Shown piece after piece: positions 1-11,267 of a stretch of 64,000 bases of DNA. The notes beneath the pieces are model-generated. The model saw only the letters and a program-made list of their open reading frames with translations. It was not told the origin of the DNA and searched no databases. The translations under genes were made by a program, and so were the position numbers. The DNA comes from Apostichopus japonicus (taxonomy: Eukaryota; Echinodermata; Holothuroidea; Aspidochirotida; Stichopodidae). The DNA lies in NCBI RefSeq assembly GCF_037975245.1, contig NC_092571.1, positions 23,071,564 through 23,135,563 on the forward strand, read 5' to 3'. Numbering within the stretch: the first letter of the stretch is position 1; every line of letters begins with the position of its first letter.

Positions 1-647
1 GCTGCGCTCTCAATATCTGTGCCCTCCTGTTTGGTGAAGATAAAAATAAATGTGATAAAGGACAAGCAATATGGTATGAATCAAAACATTCTTAAAAAAA
101 GATATGTTGAGAGGTAGAGTTCGATGTGGACTAGACTAGAATAATATTTAGGAGAGAATGGAGAAAGAAGAACACGACTGGCATTGTACGAAGGAGATAT
201 ATCAATTCATGATAGGCAGCAATATGTCATCCATGGCGGGTGAGATGTGTTATGTGAAGGTGGATTCAAATTCAACCTAACACTTATGGGTTATCATGTT
301 GATTTTGGCAGGTACATGGTTACCAAGCAAGGTTTGTTGTTAGTTGTTTTCAGAAATTTCTCTTTTGAAGGATAAATTGTTCATGACATCTCCTGATTCC
401 ATTTCATCAGCATAGAAAACCAGTGAACAAGGAATATGATTTACATTTTAGCCTACTGATTTCACTAATATGTCTATCTGCTTGTAAAAGAAACTGATTT
501 CATAAGATTAGTGAATGGTAATATTACTGTAAAATCTTATAGTAAAGACTGATGGCCCACTATATGTTTAATAAAATAGCAAAAGCATACCAATTCTTTT
601 CCAGTTTCCACATGATTTAAATACAATGGTAATTGTTTAACAGAATC
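1..647. other. AT-rich sequence without recognisable gene
   Basis: I see no open frame with coding character, no RNA gene and no repeat structure here. The right edge runs directly into the 264-bp tandem repeat. Confidence 0.5.
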
Positions 648-1535
648 ATGATAGCTTCATGCTGTAATGGCTGTAGCAGTAACTACATTTTTTTCAAATA
701 ATTAAGGGTGCTTACAATCTATGCATAATAGTACTGTGTTTTGCAATTTCTTCAGCATTGTTATGTTCAAGTATTTGTTATGAGGTTAACCTAGCCTAGA
801 TTCATTTGGGACGATCGAGTACATATTGCAGTCCTGACAAGCGTGCTTATTCGCCCGACGATTGGGTACATATGCAGGACAGGCGGGCTAATTTGCCAGA
901 CGATCTGGTACCGTGATAGCTTCATGCTGTAATGGCTGTAGCAGTAACTACATTTTTCAAATAATTAAGGGTGCTTACAATCTATGCATAATAGTACTGT
1001 GTTTTGCAATTTCTTCAGCATTATTATGTTCAAGTATTTGTTATGAGGTTAACCAAGCCTAGATTCATTTGGGACGATCGAGTACATATTGCAGTCCTGA
1101 CAAGCGTGCTTATTCGCCCGACGATTGAGTACATATGCAGGACAGGCGGGCTAATTTGCCCGACGATCTGGTACCGTGATAGCTTCATGCTGTAACGGCT
1201 GTAGCAGTCACTACATTTTTCAAATAATTAAGGGTGCTTACAATCTATGCATAATAGTACTTTGTTTTGCAATTTCTTGAGCATTATTATGTCCAAGTAT
1301 TTGTTATGAGGTTAACCTAGCCTAGCCTAGGCTAGATTCATTTTGGGACGATCGAGTACATATTGCAGGACAAGCGTGCTTATTCGCCCGACGATCGGGT
1401 ACATATGCAGGACAGGCGGGCTGATTTGCCCGACGATCGGGTACATATGCAGGACAGGCGGGCTGATTTGCCCGACGATCGGGTACATATTCAGGACCGG
1501 CGTGCTTATTCGCCGACGATCGTGTTAATAGGCCC
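648..1535. repeat. 264-bp tandem repeat with 42-bp internal subrepeats
   Basis: Three copies of a long unit begin near 650, 914 and 1178, giving a period of about 264 bp. Each copy starts with GATAGCTTCATGCTGTAA and ends in a GC-richer block around CGACGATCGGGTACATATG. In the third copy that block has itself expanded into about three ~42-bp subrepeats (roughly 1385-1520). The short open frames across it are by-products of the repeat. Confidence 0.9.
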
Positions 1536-2199
1536 CACCAATTATAACAACAGCCTAGGCCCTATTTGCTATGGTACAGCCTAGCTAGGCCTACCTCGCG
1601 CACAAGCCTAGAATAACTAACGTTACGAACTGCCAAGCTTTTATTCTGTATTAATTGGAAAACAACAAAAAACATACATACCTTTCCCTCGAAAACTGTT
1701 TTCACTTCGTGGAAACCTTTATTTGTAAGAAAAGTTCTTAAAGACTCAGCCATTGCTAATTTATAACCTTTACTCTAGCTTAGACATACGGTCGTCTGTC
1801 TCGTTCATGCCTAGCTGTGTGTACGGCGTGCGTACGTACAGTACAGCGAGTACCTGGCTAAGCGAAGAATATAGTAGTATATATGTACACAAGTTGTAGC
1901 GCTGGTTGTCACTTGTTTTTTGTGCGGCGTATTTGCAAGTTTTCGGATGACGTAGGCGCATTTCTGTTCTCTGATTGGATACATTTTTCAGTGGAATACA
2001 GAGACTGAAAATGGTAAGATGCCATGCCACATGTGATTAGCTGATTGGTTAATACAGTCAGTCCAAAACAGCGACTGAACGGTGTAACTGATAATACAGT
2101 CTAAGTAGAGTGTTTCTCAGTCTAAACTCAGTGTATAACACTGAAAAAAATTTCAGTCTCACAGAAGACTGAATTCTTCAGTCTATCATTTTAAGAGAG
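1536..2199. other. unique-looking spacer, no gene seen
   Basis: It contains short palindromic CCTAGCTAGGCC-type motifs near 1580-1595 and several CAGTCT/GACTGA motifs at 2040-2190, but no convincing open frame or RNA gene. Confidence 0.4.
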
Positions 2200-3681
2200 T
2201 ACGGTATCATTAAAAGCCCACTGCTAGGTACCAGTGCTGTATCATTACAAGTCCACTGCTAGGTACGAGTACTGCATCATTACAAGTCCACTGCTAGATA
2301 CAACTACGGTATTATTACAAGTCCACTGTTAGGTATACGAGTACGGTATCATTAAAAGCCCACTCTAGGTACCAGTACTGTGTCATCACAAGTGCCCTGC
2401 TAGGTGCGAGTACGGTATCATTACAAGTCCACTGCTAGCACGGTCATTACAAGTACACTGATATGTTCGAGTACGGTATCATTAATATCCCATTCTAGGT
2501 ACCAGTACTGTGTCATTACAAGTCCACTACTGGATACTAGTACTGTATCATTACAAGCTTACTGCTAGGTACGAGTACAGTGTCATTAAAAAGCCCACTC
2601 TAGGTACCAGTACTGTGTCATTACAAGTCCACTCTAGGTACCAGTACTGTGTCATTACAAGTCCACTGTTAGGTACGAGTACTGTATCATTAAAAGCCCA
2701 CTCTAGGTACCAGTACTGTGTCATTACAAGTCCACTCTAGGTACCAGTACTGTGTCATTACAAGTCCACTGCTAGGTACGAGTACTGTATCATTACAAGC
2801 CCACTCTAGGTACCAGTACTGTGTCATTACAAGTCCACTGCTAGGTACGAGTACTGTATCATTAAAAGCCCACTCTAAGTACCAGTACTGTGTCATTACA
2901 AGTCCACTCTAGGTACCAGTACTGTGTCATTACAAGTCCACTGTTAGGTACGAGTACTGTATCATTAAAAGCCCACTCTAGGTACCAGTACTGTGTCATT
3001 ACAAGTCCACTCTAGGTACCAGTACTGTGTCATTACAAGTCCACTGCTAGGTACGAGTACTGTATCATTACAAGCCCACTCTAGGTACCAGTACTGTGTC
3101 ATTACAAGTCCACTGCTAGGTACGAGTACTGTATCATTAAAAGCCCACTCTAAGTACCAGTACTGTGTCATTACAAGTCCACTCTAGGTACCAGTACTGT
3201 GTCATTACAAGTCCACTGTTAGGTACGAGTACTGTATCATTAAAAGCCCACTCTAGGTACGAGTACTGTATCATTACAAGCCCACTCTATATGTACCAGT
3301 ACTGTGTCATTGCAAGTCCACTGCTGGGTACGAATACTGCATCATTACAAGTACAGTGCTAGGTACGACTACGGTATTATCACAAGTCCACTCTAGGTGC
3401 GAGTACTGCATCATTACAAGTCCACTGCTAGATACAACTACGGTATAATTACAAGTCCACTGTTAGGTATACGAGTACTGTATCATTAAAAGCCCACTGC
3501 TAGGTACCAGTACTGTGTCATTACAAGTCCACTGCTAGGTACGAATACGGTATCTTTACAAGTCCACTGTTATATGTACAAGTACCGTATCATTAAAAGC
3601 CCACTCTAGGTACCAGTAGGCCTACTGTGTCATTACAAGTCCACTCGCTAGGTACGAATACGGTATTATTGCAAGTACACT
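2200..3681. repeat. ~34-bp minisatellite with 275-bp higher-order period
   Basis: This is a tandem array of a 34-35-bp unit built on GGTACCAGTACTGTGTCATT followed by ACAAGTCCACT(GCT). Variants alternate between GGTACCAGTACTGTGTC and GGTACGAGTACTGTATC. In the centre the variants recur in the same order with a 275-bp period (2690-2965 and 2965-3240 are nearly identical), so the array has a second-level repeat of about eight units. The unit contains the overlapping palindromes GGTACC and AGTACT. A few bases of the array (AGTACACTGCTAGG) continue at 5414 after the hAT-like insertion, so the transposon landed inside it. Confidence 0.92.
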
Positions 3682-5413
3682 CAGTGGCGTCACCAGACTT
3701 TTCAGTCTGGGGGGGCACAGGGGGGGCACCAGCATTTGATGGGGGGGCACTTAGATGGATACGTATCGCCGTCCTGGGGGAGGAGTCTAAGGGGAGGGGG
3801 TGCCCCCCAGGCGCGGCGGAACGGGAAAATTATTGGGAGGGGGGCTAATGTGTAGAGACTATCTAAGCGGAGCGCCACCATCGGTTGGCGCGGAGCGTAC
3901 AAGAAAATTTTGGGTTTTTCAAACCCCCAGATGGCCGGAAACGGCACTTCCCGAGTGTTTTATGCTGCGAATAGCTAGCCCTAAAATATGGGTCTCAAGC
4001 CTGCAATTTCTCAGATTGCACGTAAAAGTCTGTAAAAACATTGTAATTTGTATATTCGATGGTGTTTTAAGAGAGTAGCTATTACTCGTAGTGTACTCGC
4101 TAAGACGTTTTTGAGTGTAGTAAGGGGATGTTGGAGAACTGGCTGAAATGAAGCAAGTCATTGGTCTAAGACGAAGTTGTGTTGCGCATACCGGTACTCA
4201 CACTCACTGCTTCCACTTTTCACGGGACGTGAAGACGCGGTTGGGGTGACAATGTGGTCTATAGTAAGAGGACGGGCCGAGGGTCCCCCCCCCCAGCATT
4301 TACTAAAATTATTACACCTATATAGTATACGTGTGCATCGGACAGATCGACAAGTATGCATTGAAAAATGGGCAGATGCTCGTTTCAGAGCCTTGGGGGG
4401 GGGGGGGGAGGCTTATCATGCATTTTCCCCCTCAACTTTTTCATTGGGGGCTGAGCCCCCCAAGCCCCCCCCCCGGTTCCACCGCCACTGCCCTCCCTCC
4501 CCTTTGGAAAATTTTCGCATACGGAGGATGGGCTAGATGCAAAATGCTGCCACATTTGATGCTAAATTCGATCTGAAGATATCTCCAGAAATTGCTATTT
4601 TTGAGGTAATGATTTTAACAAGGCGCAGAATTTTGCAGAGGATATGAACCACATGCTGTCGATATTATGCCTAACCCTATATCAATAGAACCTACATTTG
4701 TTGAATTAATGTGTGCATGACCCCCGACTCCTTTCTTGTCCTTCTCGTTTTCGCCCATTATCTATTAAGATGTAACAGGTTTCAGCATCGTTATTGGCTC
4801 CTATCAGGGATCTCACCATGCAATCCAAAATTTGATCACACATCGAGTATGGCTCAGTATGCAGGTGTGAACATTCGCCATTTGTTCCTACAAGCATCTG
4901 ACCTCAAATGACCTCTGCACGCCCTACACAACAGGGTTAATATATGGGTCCACAAATATAGGCAAGTACAGTGCCTGCGGACCCTCACATTCTCACATTT
5001 CGTCAGCTCCTAACCTGTCAACCTCAGACCAAGGCAACATATTGCAGTACCCTCCCTTCTCACAGTCATGTAGCTCGCGAAGCGGACGTGTATATCCGCT
5101 GGTACGGCGTGAGCACTGACAAATTCAATGTAAATATCGACACCTGTTGTGAAAGCGCGGGTTACGACTTCGATACCCGACGTTCAAGGATAAACTTTTT
5201 CATTTTTTCGCAGCTCATTTGAAGAAAATACGAATTACTGTGCTTCTTTGTCCTTATGAAAAACCAACTCAGATGATGGGAGTTGAATATAACAAAATAT
5301 ATATATATATTTTTTTACCAACCCAAATCTCAGATGGGGGGGCACTCGGGGGGGCACTAGGTTTTCCAGGGGGGGCACGTGCCCCCCCTGGCCCCCCCTT
5401 GGCGACGCCACTG
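3682..5413 (+). mobile_element. non-autonomous hAT-like DNA transposon, copy 1 (1732 bp)
   Basis: The termini are inverted: CAGTGGCGTCACCA on the left, and TGGCGACGCCACTG on the right, which reads CAGTGGCGTCGCCA on the other strand. The flanks are an exact 8-bp duplication, AGTACACT at 3674-3681 and 5414-5421. A CAGTGGCG-type end with an 8-bp duplication is typical of the hAT superfamily. No transposase frame is present; the interior is rich in G and C runs. A second, shorter copy lies at 34207-35220 in the opposite orientation. Comparing the two shows that 3808-4490 is a later insertion in this copy. Confidence 0.9.
3808..4490. mobile_element. 683-bp element nested inside hAT-like copy 1
   Basis: The segment is absent from the second hAT-like copy, where the flanking sequences join directly (near 35090-35108, minus strand). 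Its ends look like imperfect inverted termini: CAGGCGCGGCGGAAC on the left, and on the right GTTCCACCGCCACTG, which reads CAGTGGCGGTGGAAC on the other strand. The junction lies in G/C runs, so I cannot define a clean target duplication. An internal stretch (AAGCGGAGCGCCACCA... near 3866-3900) also resembles 56290-56365 on the opposite strand. Confidence 0.75.
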
Positions 5414-5421
5414 AGTACACT

Positions 5422-6717
5422 GCTAGGTTGTAGTTGGCTGTCGTTGTTTGTTTTTTGTCATCCTTATTGACGTGCAGAGTTTCTCCATAGAGTGTAGTAT
5501 GAAATCATTCAAGCACCGTTGGGAAATTCGAAGACGGCTTTTGATGTTAAATATTCGTTTTTCTGAAGTATCTTTGAAAGGTGAATGATGCTACAGCTAT
5601 AGTGTAAAGAGGCATGTTTTAGGTCATTTCTCGACTACATATACCCTGCCTTAGAAGTTGTTCTATACTGGTGAGTGGTAGGCCTATCGATTTACCCTGA
5701 TAAATTTCGTTTGTGTATTTCAAACATCTACATGATGATAGAATTCAAATGAGTTGGTCTTCCCTTAACTTGCTTTGCTTTAAGGCCAAAGAAGAAAGAA
5801 AAAGAGGAAGAAAGAAAAAAACTGACGTTATTTATCGATTATATTGAAATTCGTTTGCAACTCTACCTGAAATTCATTTACATTAGCATTTTTCCAAGCA
5901 AATTAATTTACGTAGTAAGTGAGATATTTTGAAAAACGTGTGTCGTTGCCCAAGGGAAATACTATATGGTTACGAAGATGATTCAATTAAGCGTAAATTA
6001 TGCAAACTTTTTTTTTTCGTCTACAGGTGGCAGATGTTTCAAATGTCTCAGGGCCAAGCAATAAATTGAAACATGCATCTCAACTTTCTTTGCGATCCCG
6101 TACGTGGCAATTTTTGTTTTGGCTTCCAAACCCTAGTTCAGTTTTTGCTCAGTTCGGCCTAATTTAGGTTTCAGGCAAAATCTCAGAGACTGATTAAAGA
6201 TTCTGAGTTTGTGACAGGTCGGATTCTGTCCTTGGAATGAGTTCCAGAGCTCGGAGACTTAAAGCAGCACGGATTAAAATAAAAAAGGAATGATGATAAA
6301 TCATTTTTATTTCTCGCAAATGTCATGATAACAACGTAACTCATTAAAACTGACCTTCAAATTTTTAACAAAAAACTTCTCGGGAACACGAAATGTCCTG
6401 GCACAAATGCAATCAATAACAACATACTACTTTCTTTGCACTTGTGTATATGCATGCACGTTTCAAGTGACCATTTGTGACGTCACTTTATGCATAGCCC
6501 TTTAAGACTCGAACAAGGTCACGTTTGAATCCTGAAACCGATCTTGGCCTCACAAAATGATGTCAGTCTCAGCTTAGTATTTCAGTATTTCAATAAGAGG
6601 TTGCATTGCCTGGTGTAGAGGCTAAGATTGTCGGCAACAACAAACAACACATGAAGCATGAATTCTTTCCAACTTTTAAAATACATTATAAACTTTTTCT
6701 GACGCGAAAATAAAATT
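5422..6717. other. gene-free spacer
   Basis: After about 15 bp of leftover minisatellite the sequence is unique-looking and AT-rich. I see no open frame of coding character on either strand and no RNA gene. Confidence 0.45.
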
Positions 6718-7717
6718 ATAGTATAATATATTATAGTATAGTATAGTATAGTATAGTACAGTATAGTATAGTATAGTATAGTATAGTATAGTATAGTATA
6801 GTATAGTACAGTATAGTATAGTATAGTATGGTATGGTATGGTATGGTATGGTATGGTATAGTATAGTATAGTATGGTATGGTATGGTATAGTATAGTATA
6901 GTACAGTACAGTACAGTACAGTATAGTATAGTACAGTATAGTATAGTATAGTATAGTATAGTACAGTACAGTATAGTATAGTACAGTATAGTATAGTACA
7001 GTATAGTACAGTATAGTATAGTACCCAGAGCAGAGCATAGCATAGCATAGCATAGCAGAGCAGAGCATAGCATAGCATACCATAGCAGAGCATAGCATAG
7101 CATAGCAAAACATAGCAGAGCATATCAGAGCATAGCATAGCATAGCATAGCAGAGCAGAACAGAGCAGAACAGAGCAGAACAGAGCAGAGCAGAACAGAG
7201 CAGAACAGAGCAGAGCAGAACAGAGCAGAACAGAACAGAGCAGAACAGAGCAGAGCAGAACAGAGCAGAGCAGAGCAGAGCAGAGCAGAGCAGAGCAGAG
7301 CAGAGCAGAGCATAGCAGAACAGAGCAGAGCAGAACAGAGCAGAGCAGAACAGAACAGAGCAGAACAGAACAGAGCAGAACAGAACAGAGCAGAGCAGAA
7401 CAGAGCAGAGCAGAACAGAGCAGAGCAGAGCAGAGCAGAGCAGAGCAGAGCAGAACAGAGCAGAGCAGAACAGAGCAGAGCAGAGCAGAACAGAGCAGAG
7501 CAGAACAGAGCAGAGCAGAACAGAGCAGAGCAGAACAGAGCAGAGCAGAACAGAGCAGAGCAGAACAGAGCAGAGCAGAACAGAACAGAGCAGAGCAGAG
7601 CAGAGCAGAACAGAACAGAGCAGAACAGAGCAGAGCAGAGCAGAACAGAGCAGAACAGAGCAGAACAGAGCAGAGCAGAGCAGAACAGAGCAGAACAGAG
7701 CAGAGCAGAGCAGAGCA
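6718..7717. repeat. 1-kb pentanucleotide satellite (TATAG to CATAG to CAGAG/CAGAA)
   Basis: The whole kilobase is made of 5-bp units ending in AG or GG, arranged in blocks. (TATAG)n with TACAG and TATGG variants fills 6718-7023. (CATAG)n with CAGAG fills about 7028-7150. (CAGAG)/(CAGAA) mixtures fill about 7151-7716. Because 5 is not a multiple of 3 and the complementary strand has no stop-rich frame, it yields long artificial minus-strand frames such as LCSALFCSALL and YTILYYTILYY, which are not genes. Confidence 0.97.
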
Positions 7718-8520
7718 AAGTATTTAACATTGTGAAATTATTGTGACATATATTCACTTTAAAATAAAATTCAGGTATGTGCTGCTTTAATGTTTATAAA
7801 AAGAAACGAAAATCACAAGACAGAGAGCAAAAACAGAATACAGCAGACGGTTTGCTGGAATTAAAAAAGTATCGGGTTACCCGAGAGCCCTGACAATGAA
7901 CAATCAACATAAGGTATCTAACGTCAATTGAGTCTACTACCTATCCTAAATCGATGAGTATGAAATATGCGTGTCGTTCAGCTCAGTCATAAAATGTATA
8001 ATCGATCCATGGTGTTCAATCGTAAAATAAGTACTTATTTTAATTTATTAGATATTCATATTAATCAATTACTTTCGATGATGTAATTTTGTTACTCTAT
8101 CCGCTGCTGAAAATGAATAAGTATCAGAAAGGTGGCTTTAAAATAAATTTTAAAAATATTTATTTTTATTTTTACAGTAACTAGCAAGGTATTTGCTTTT
8201 TAAAAAAAGGGGGTGGGGTGGCGGTGGTGGAGGCGTGGCATTTGCAAGACCTTATTAAGTACATCAGAATGCTTCATTCTTCAATGGACGTCAAAATCGT
8301 CCAAAACGAAATTTAGATTATTCAATGTTGCTGGAGGTGTTGAATGTTGTCATGGTAGTGTCGTATTAATAAGACGTATTTCCATTCAAAAACATATACA
8401 TATATATATATAAAACAGATACATAGTGGAAATAAATAGACACCACAGATGCATAACAGTTTGCCATAAAAAGCAACTTCATCTATCTTTCAGTCTGTCG
8501 TTTAATTATTAAAATAAGCA
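7718..8520. other. gene-free spacer left of the tRNA array
   Basis: The sequence is AT-rich, with a short G-rich patch (8208-8235) and a short TA run (8396-8412). I see no gene. Confidence 0.45.
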
Positions 8521-8579
8521 GGGTCTATCCGGGAATCGAACCAGGGACCGCTCGCATCGAAAACGAGAATCTTGCCTCT
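8521..8579 (-). pseudogene. tRNA-Pro pseudogene, inverted and truncated
   Basis: Read on the minus strand, the sequence ends in GGTTCGATTCCCGGATAGACCC, the T arm and acceptor of the tRNA-Pro genes to the right. It also has the anticodon stem CTCG...CGAG, but the loop is TTTTCGATG and has lost the Pro anticodon. Similarity stops about 20 bases into the 5' half, so the acceptor 5' strand is missing. It is a decayed relative of the array in opposite orientation. Confidence 0.75.
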
Positions 8580-8624
8580 AAATGTTTGCGTTACTAGTTG
8601 GGATAAGTTAAACTGAACATCAGC

Positions 8625-8695
8625 GGACTGCCAGTGGTGGTCTAGAGCCATGATTCTCGCTTGGGTACGAGATGTCACGTGTTCGATGCGTACAT
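8625..8695 (+). pseudogene. tRNA-Pro pseudogene at left edge of the array
   Basis: The conserved leader CATCAGCGG (8619-8626) and the D-arm/anticodon stretch CATGATTCTCGCTTGGGT are still recognisable. The 5' end has a small insertion (GGACTGCCAGTGGTGG). The T arm is degraded (GTGTTCGATGCG instead of GGGTTCGATTCCC), which destroys the T stem, B box and acceptor pairing. It is an old, dead unit of the array. Confidence 0.75.
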
Positions 8696-8971
8696 TGTAA
8701 TTGAATGCTGCTTATATATTGTTCAATTCTGTCATATTAACTGTCGATGAATTGACGGAATATAACAATTGTACCGATTGCAGTTATTTTGGTTTTATTA
8801 AAGCAGCCGTGTAACGAAATAGGTAAGGGTTGGTTCACTTATTTATGATCTTAGCCTATGTTCTTGCTAACTAAGTATCTCAAGTGAGATATAAACACAA
8901 AGTAGGTTTAAAATATTAACACTATAGCGATATACGTTGACAGTGGTTGGAATTGTGTTTTAATCATCAGC

Positions 8972-9043
8972 GGCCTGTTGGTCTAGTGGCATGATTCTCG
9001 CTTAGGGTGCGAGAGGTCCCGGGTTCGATTCCCGGATAGGCCC
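8972..9043 (+). tRNA. tRNA-Pro (AGG)
   Basis: A 72-nt cloverleaf with acceptor GGCCTGT pairing with ATAGGCC (one G-U) and discriminator C. The A box is TGGTCTAGTGG and the B box GGTTCGATTCC. The anticodon AGG is at 9004-9006 between CTCGC-type stem strands. First intact gene of the array; its leader differs more from the others than theirs do among themselves. Confidence 0.96.
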
Positions 9044-9403
9044 TTGTTTAATTTCCTATTTTATTTGTCAATGTTATATGATTTGTTGGTAGTTCTTTAT
9101 TAACGTAGCAAATGAAGTCGTTCTTCGTTTTCTAAGTATTTATTTCTTTTATGCGAATTTTTTAAAACATTGCGACTTCTTCCACGGCTTATAGATAACG
9201 TTTCAAGTTTGTTTTATTCTTTAGTTTTGTAGTAGATTGTATTTTCACAAACGGGTTAAAGCTTGTTATGCTATTTACTGATTTTTATTTATGTTTTCAA
9301 ACACAAGTATTTCATTTGAGGCTGCATGCAAAGTGTGTTAAGAAAAGAAACAATTTACTTTTATATGTGTTAGCACTGGTTAAATACGTGTTATTACATC
9401 AGC

Positions 9404-9475
9404 GGCCTGTTGGTCTAGTGGCATGATTCTCGCTTTGGGTGCGAGAGGTCCCGGGTTCGATTCCCGGATAGGCCC
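9404..9475 (+). tRNA. tRNA-Pro (TGG)
   Basis: Identical body to the preceding gene except T instead of A at the first anticodon base (9436), giving TGG, which reads CCA and wobble Pro codons. All stems are intact. Confidence 0.96.
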
Positions 9476-9532
9476 TTGTACAATTTCCTATTTTGTTTTT
9501 CGATTCTATATGGTTTGTCGGTAGTTCTTTTT

Positions 9533-10059
9533 TAGTTCTCTTTAAGAAACTCAATTTATTGAAATTAGATGACATTATAAAAGTTAATTTTGCAACATTT
9601 ACATACAAGGCTTGGAATGGATCATTACCAATCAGTTTTCGAAAGTTTATAAATAGCAACACAGATTTCCATAATCATAATACCAGAACGGCTAGCAACG
9701 CACATTATAAATCATATAAAACACGCACTGGTATGTTAAGCCTCAGAAACCGTGCAACCAAAATATGGAATTCACTGTCAATAGCTTTAAAAACTAAGAA
9801 AACAAGCTCCACATTTAGTAAATGTCTTACTAAAGAAATTATCATGTCTTATTAATCATGATTTAGCTGCATAGTCGCATAGCAGCATATTCACATATTG
9901 AAGCGTATACGTATTGCTATTAATATTATTTTCACTATTTTCTATCTTTTCTTCATGGGAGTCTTCTGTTTTGTTAAGCCAGCATAGGCTTTTCAGAAGA
10001 CTTCCATTCACATTGTAATATTTATGTGAAAAAACAAATAAATGAATGAATGAATGAAT
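9533..10059 (+). mobile_element. LINE 3' fragment in tRNA spacer
   Basis: From about 9535 the plus strand encodes the C-terminal end of a LINE reverse-transcriptase protein (NVATFTYKAWNG-like and TGMLSLRNRA motifs), ending at TAA 9853. It matches the C-terminal part of the longer copy at 13973-16243. The 3' UTR contains the shared GGGAGTCTTCT...GAAGACTTCC hairpin, and the tail is (GAAT)n at about 10044-10059. It is 5'-truncated and dead. About 190 bp of the usual spacer is missing at the junction. Confidence 0.88.
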
Positions 10060-10145
10060 TTGAGTCTGCATGCAAAGCATGTTCAAAAAGAAGCAATACA
10101 GCTATATACGTTAGCACTGATTGGAGTACGTTTTATTACATCAGC

Positions 10146-10217
10146 GGCCTGTTGGTCTAGTGGCATGATTCTCGCTTAGGGTGCGAGAGGTCCCGGGTTC
10201 GATTCCCGGATAGGCCC
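10146..10217 (+). tRNA. tRNA-Pro (AGG)
   Basis: Intact 72-nt cloverleaf with all stems paired and anticodon AGG. First gene of the 1.56-kb block that is duplicated at 11705. Confidence 0.96.
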
Positions 10218-10549
10218 TTAATTTCCTATTTTATTTTTCAATTTTATATTGTTTGTTGGTAGTTCTTCATGAACGTAGCAAAAGGAGTCTTTCTTCGCTT
10301 TCTTTTATGCGAATGTTTTACAATAATGCGACTTCTTCCACTGCTTATATATAAAGTCTCAAGTTTTATTCCTTGGTTTTGTAGTAGATTGTATTTCCAC
10401 AAAAGGGTTAAAGCTTGTTTACTATTTCTGATTTTATGTATGTTCTTCCAACACAAGTATTTAATTGAGTCTGCATGCAAAGTATGTTAAAAAATAGCAA
10501 TATAGCTATATATGTTAGCACTGGTTGGAATACGTTTTATTACATCAGC

Positions 10550-10621
10550 GGCCTGTTGGTCTAGTGGCATGATTCTCGCTTTGGGTGCGAGAGGTCCCGG
10601 GTTCGATTCCCGGATAGGCCC
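10550..10621 (+). tRNA. tRNA-Pro (TGG)
   Basis: Intact 72-nt cloverleaf, anticodon TGG. Second gene of the duplicated block. Confidence 0.96.
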
Positions 10622-10969
10622 TTAATTTCCTATTTTATTTTTTCAATTTGATATGGTTTGTTTGTAGTTCTTCTTGAACGTAACAAATGAAGTCGTTCTT
10701 CGTTTTCTAAGTTGTATTTCTTTTATGCGATTTTTTTTTTACAACAGTGCGAATTCTTCAACTGCTTATAGATAACGTTTCATGGGTTATCCTTTAGTTT
10801 TGTAGTAGATTGTATTTTCACAAACGGGTTTAAGCTTGTTTACTATTTTCTGATTTTATTGATGTTTTTCAAACACAAGTTTTCATTTGAGTCTGCATAC
10901 ACGAATGTTAAAAAATAACAATTTTCTTGAAATGTTAGCACTAGTTGGAATACGTTTTATTACATCAGC

Positions 10970-11041
10970 GGCCTGTTGGTCTAGTGGCATGATTCTCGCT
11001 TTGGGTGCGAGAGGTCCCGGGTTCGATTCCCGGATAGACCC
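10970..11041 (+). tRNA. tRNA-Pro (TGG), acceptor mismatch
   Basis: Anticodon TGG; both internal promoter boxes are intact. The acceptor 3' strand reads ATAGACC instead of ATAGGCC, so the third acceptor pair (C3-G70) becomes C-A. It may be transcribed but processed or charged poorly. Its counterpart in the second block (12531) does not share the change. Confidence 0.85.
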
Positions 11042-11267
11042 TTGTATTATTTCCTATTTTATTTTCAATTCTATATGGTTTGTTGGTTGTTCTTCATTAC
11101 CGTAGCAAAAGAAGTCGTTCTTCGTTTTCTAAGTTTTATTTCTTTTATGCGAATTTTCTACAACAGTTCGACTTCTTCCACTACTTATAAATAACGTTTC
11201 AAGTTTTATCCTTTAGTTTTTTAGTAGATTGTATTTTCACAAAAGGGTTACAGCTTGTTTACTATTT

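Noticed and set aside
2510-3362. Repeated short open frames on both strands
   Set aside because: Produced by the 34-bp minisatellite; the peptides merely mirror the repeat.
4177-4576. 119-codon frame in the first hAT-like element as possible transposase
   Set aside because: Low-complexity Gly/Pro-rich, absent from the second copy, and without any hAT transposase motif.
6582-7757. Long minus-strand open frames rich in LCSALF, YTILYY and LCYAM
   Set aside because: They are translations of the pentanucleotide satellite; all frames are open only because the repeat lacks stops.
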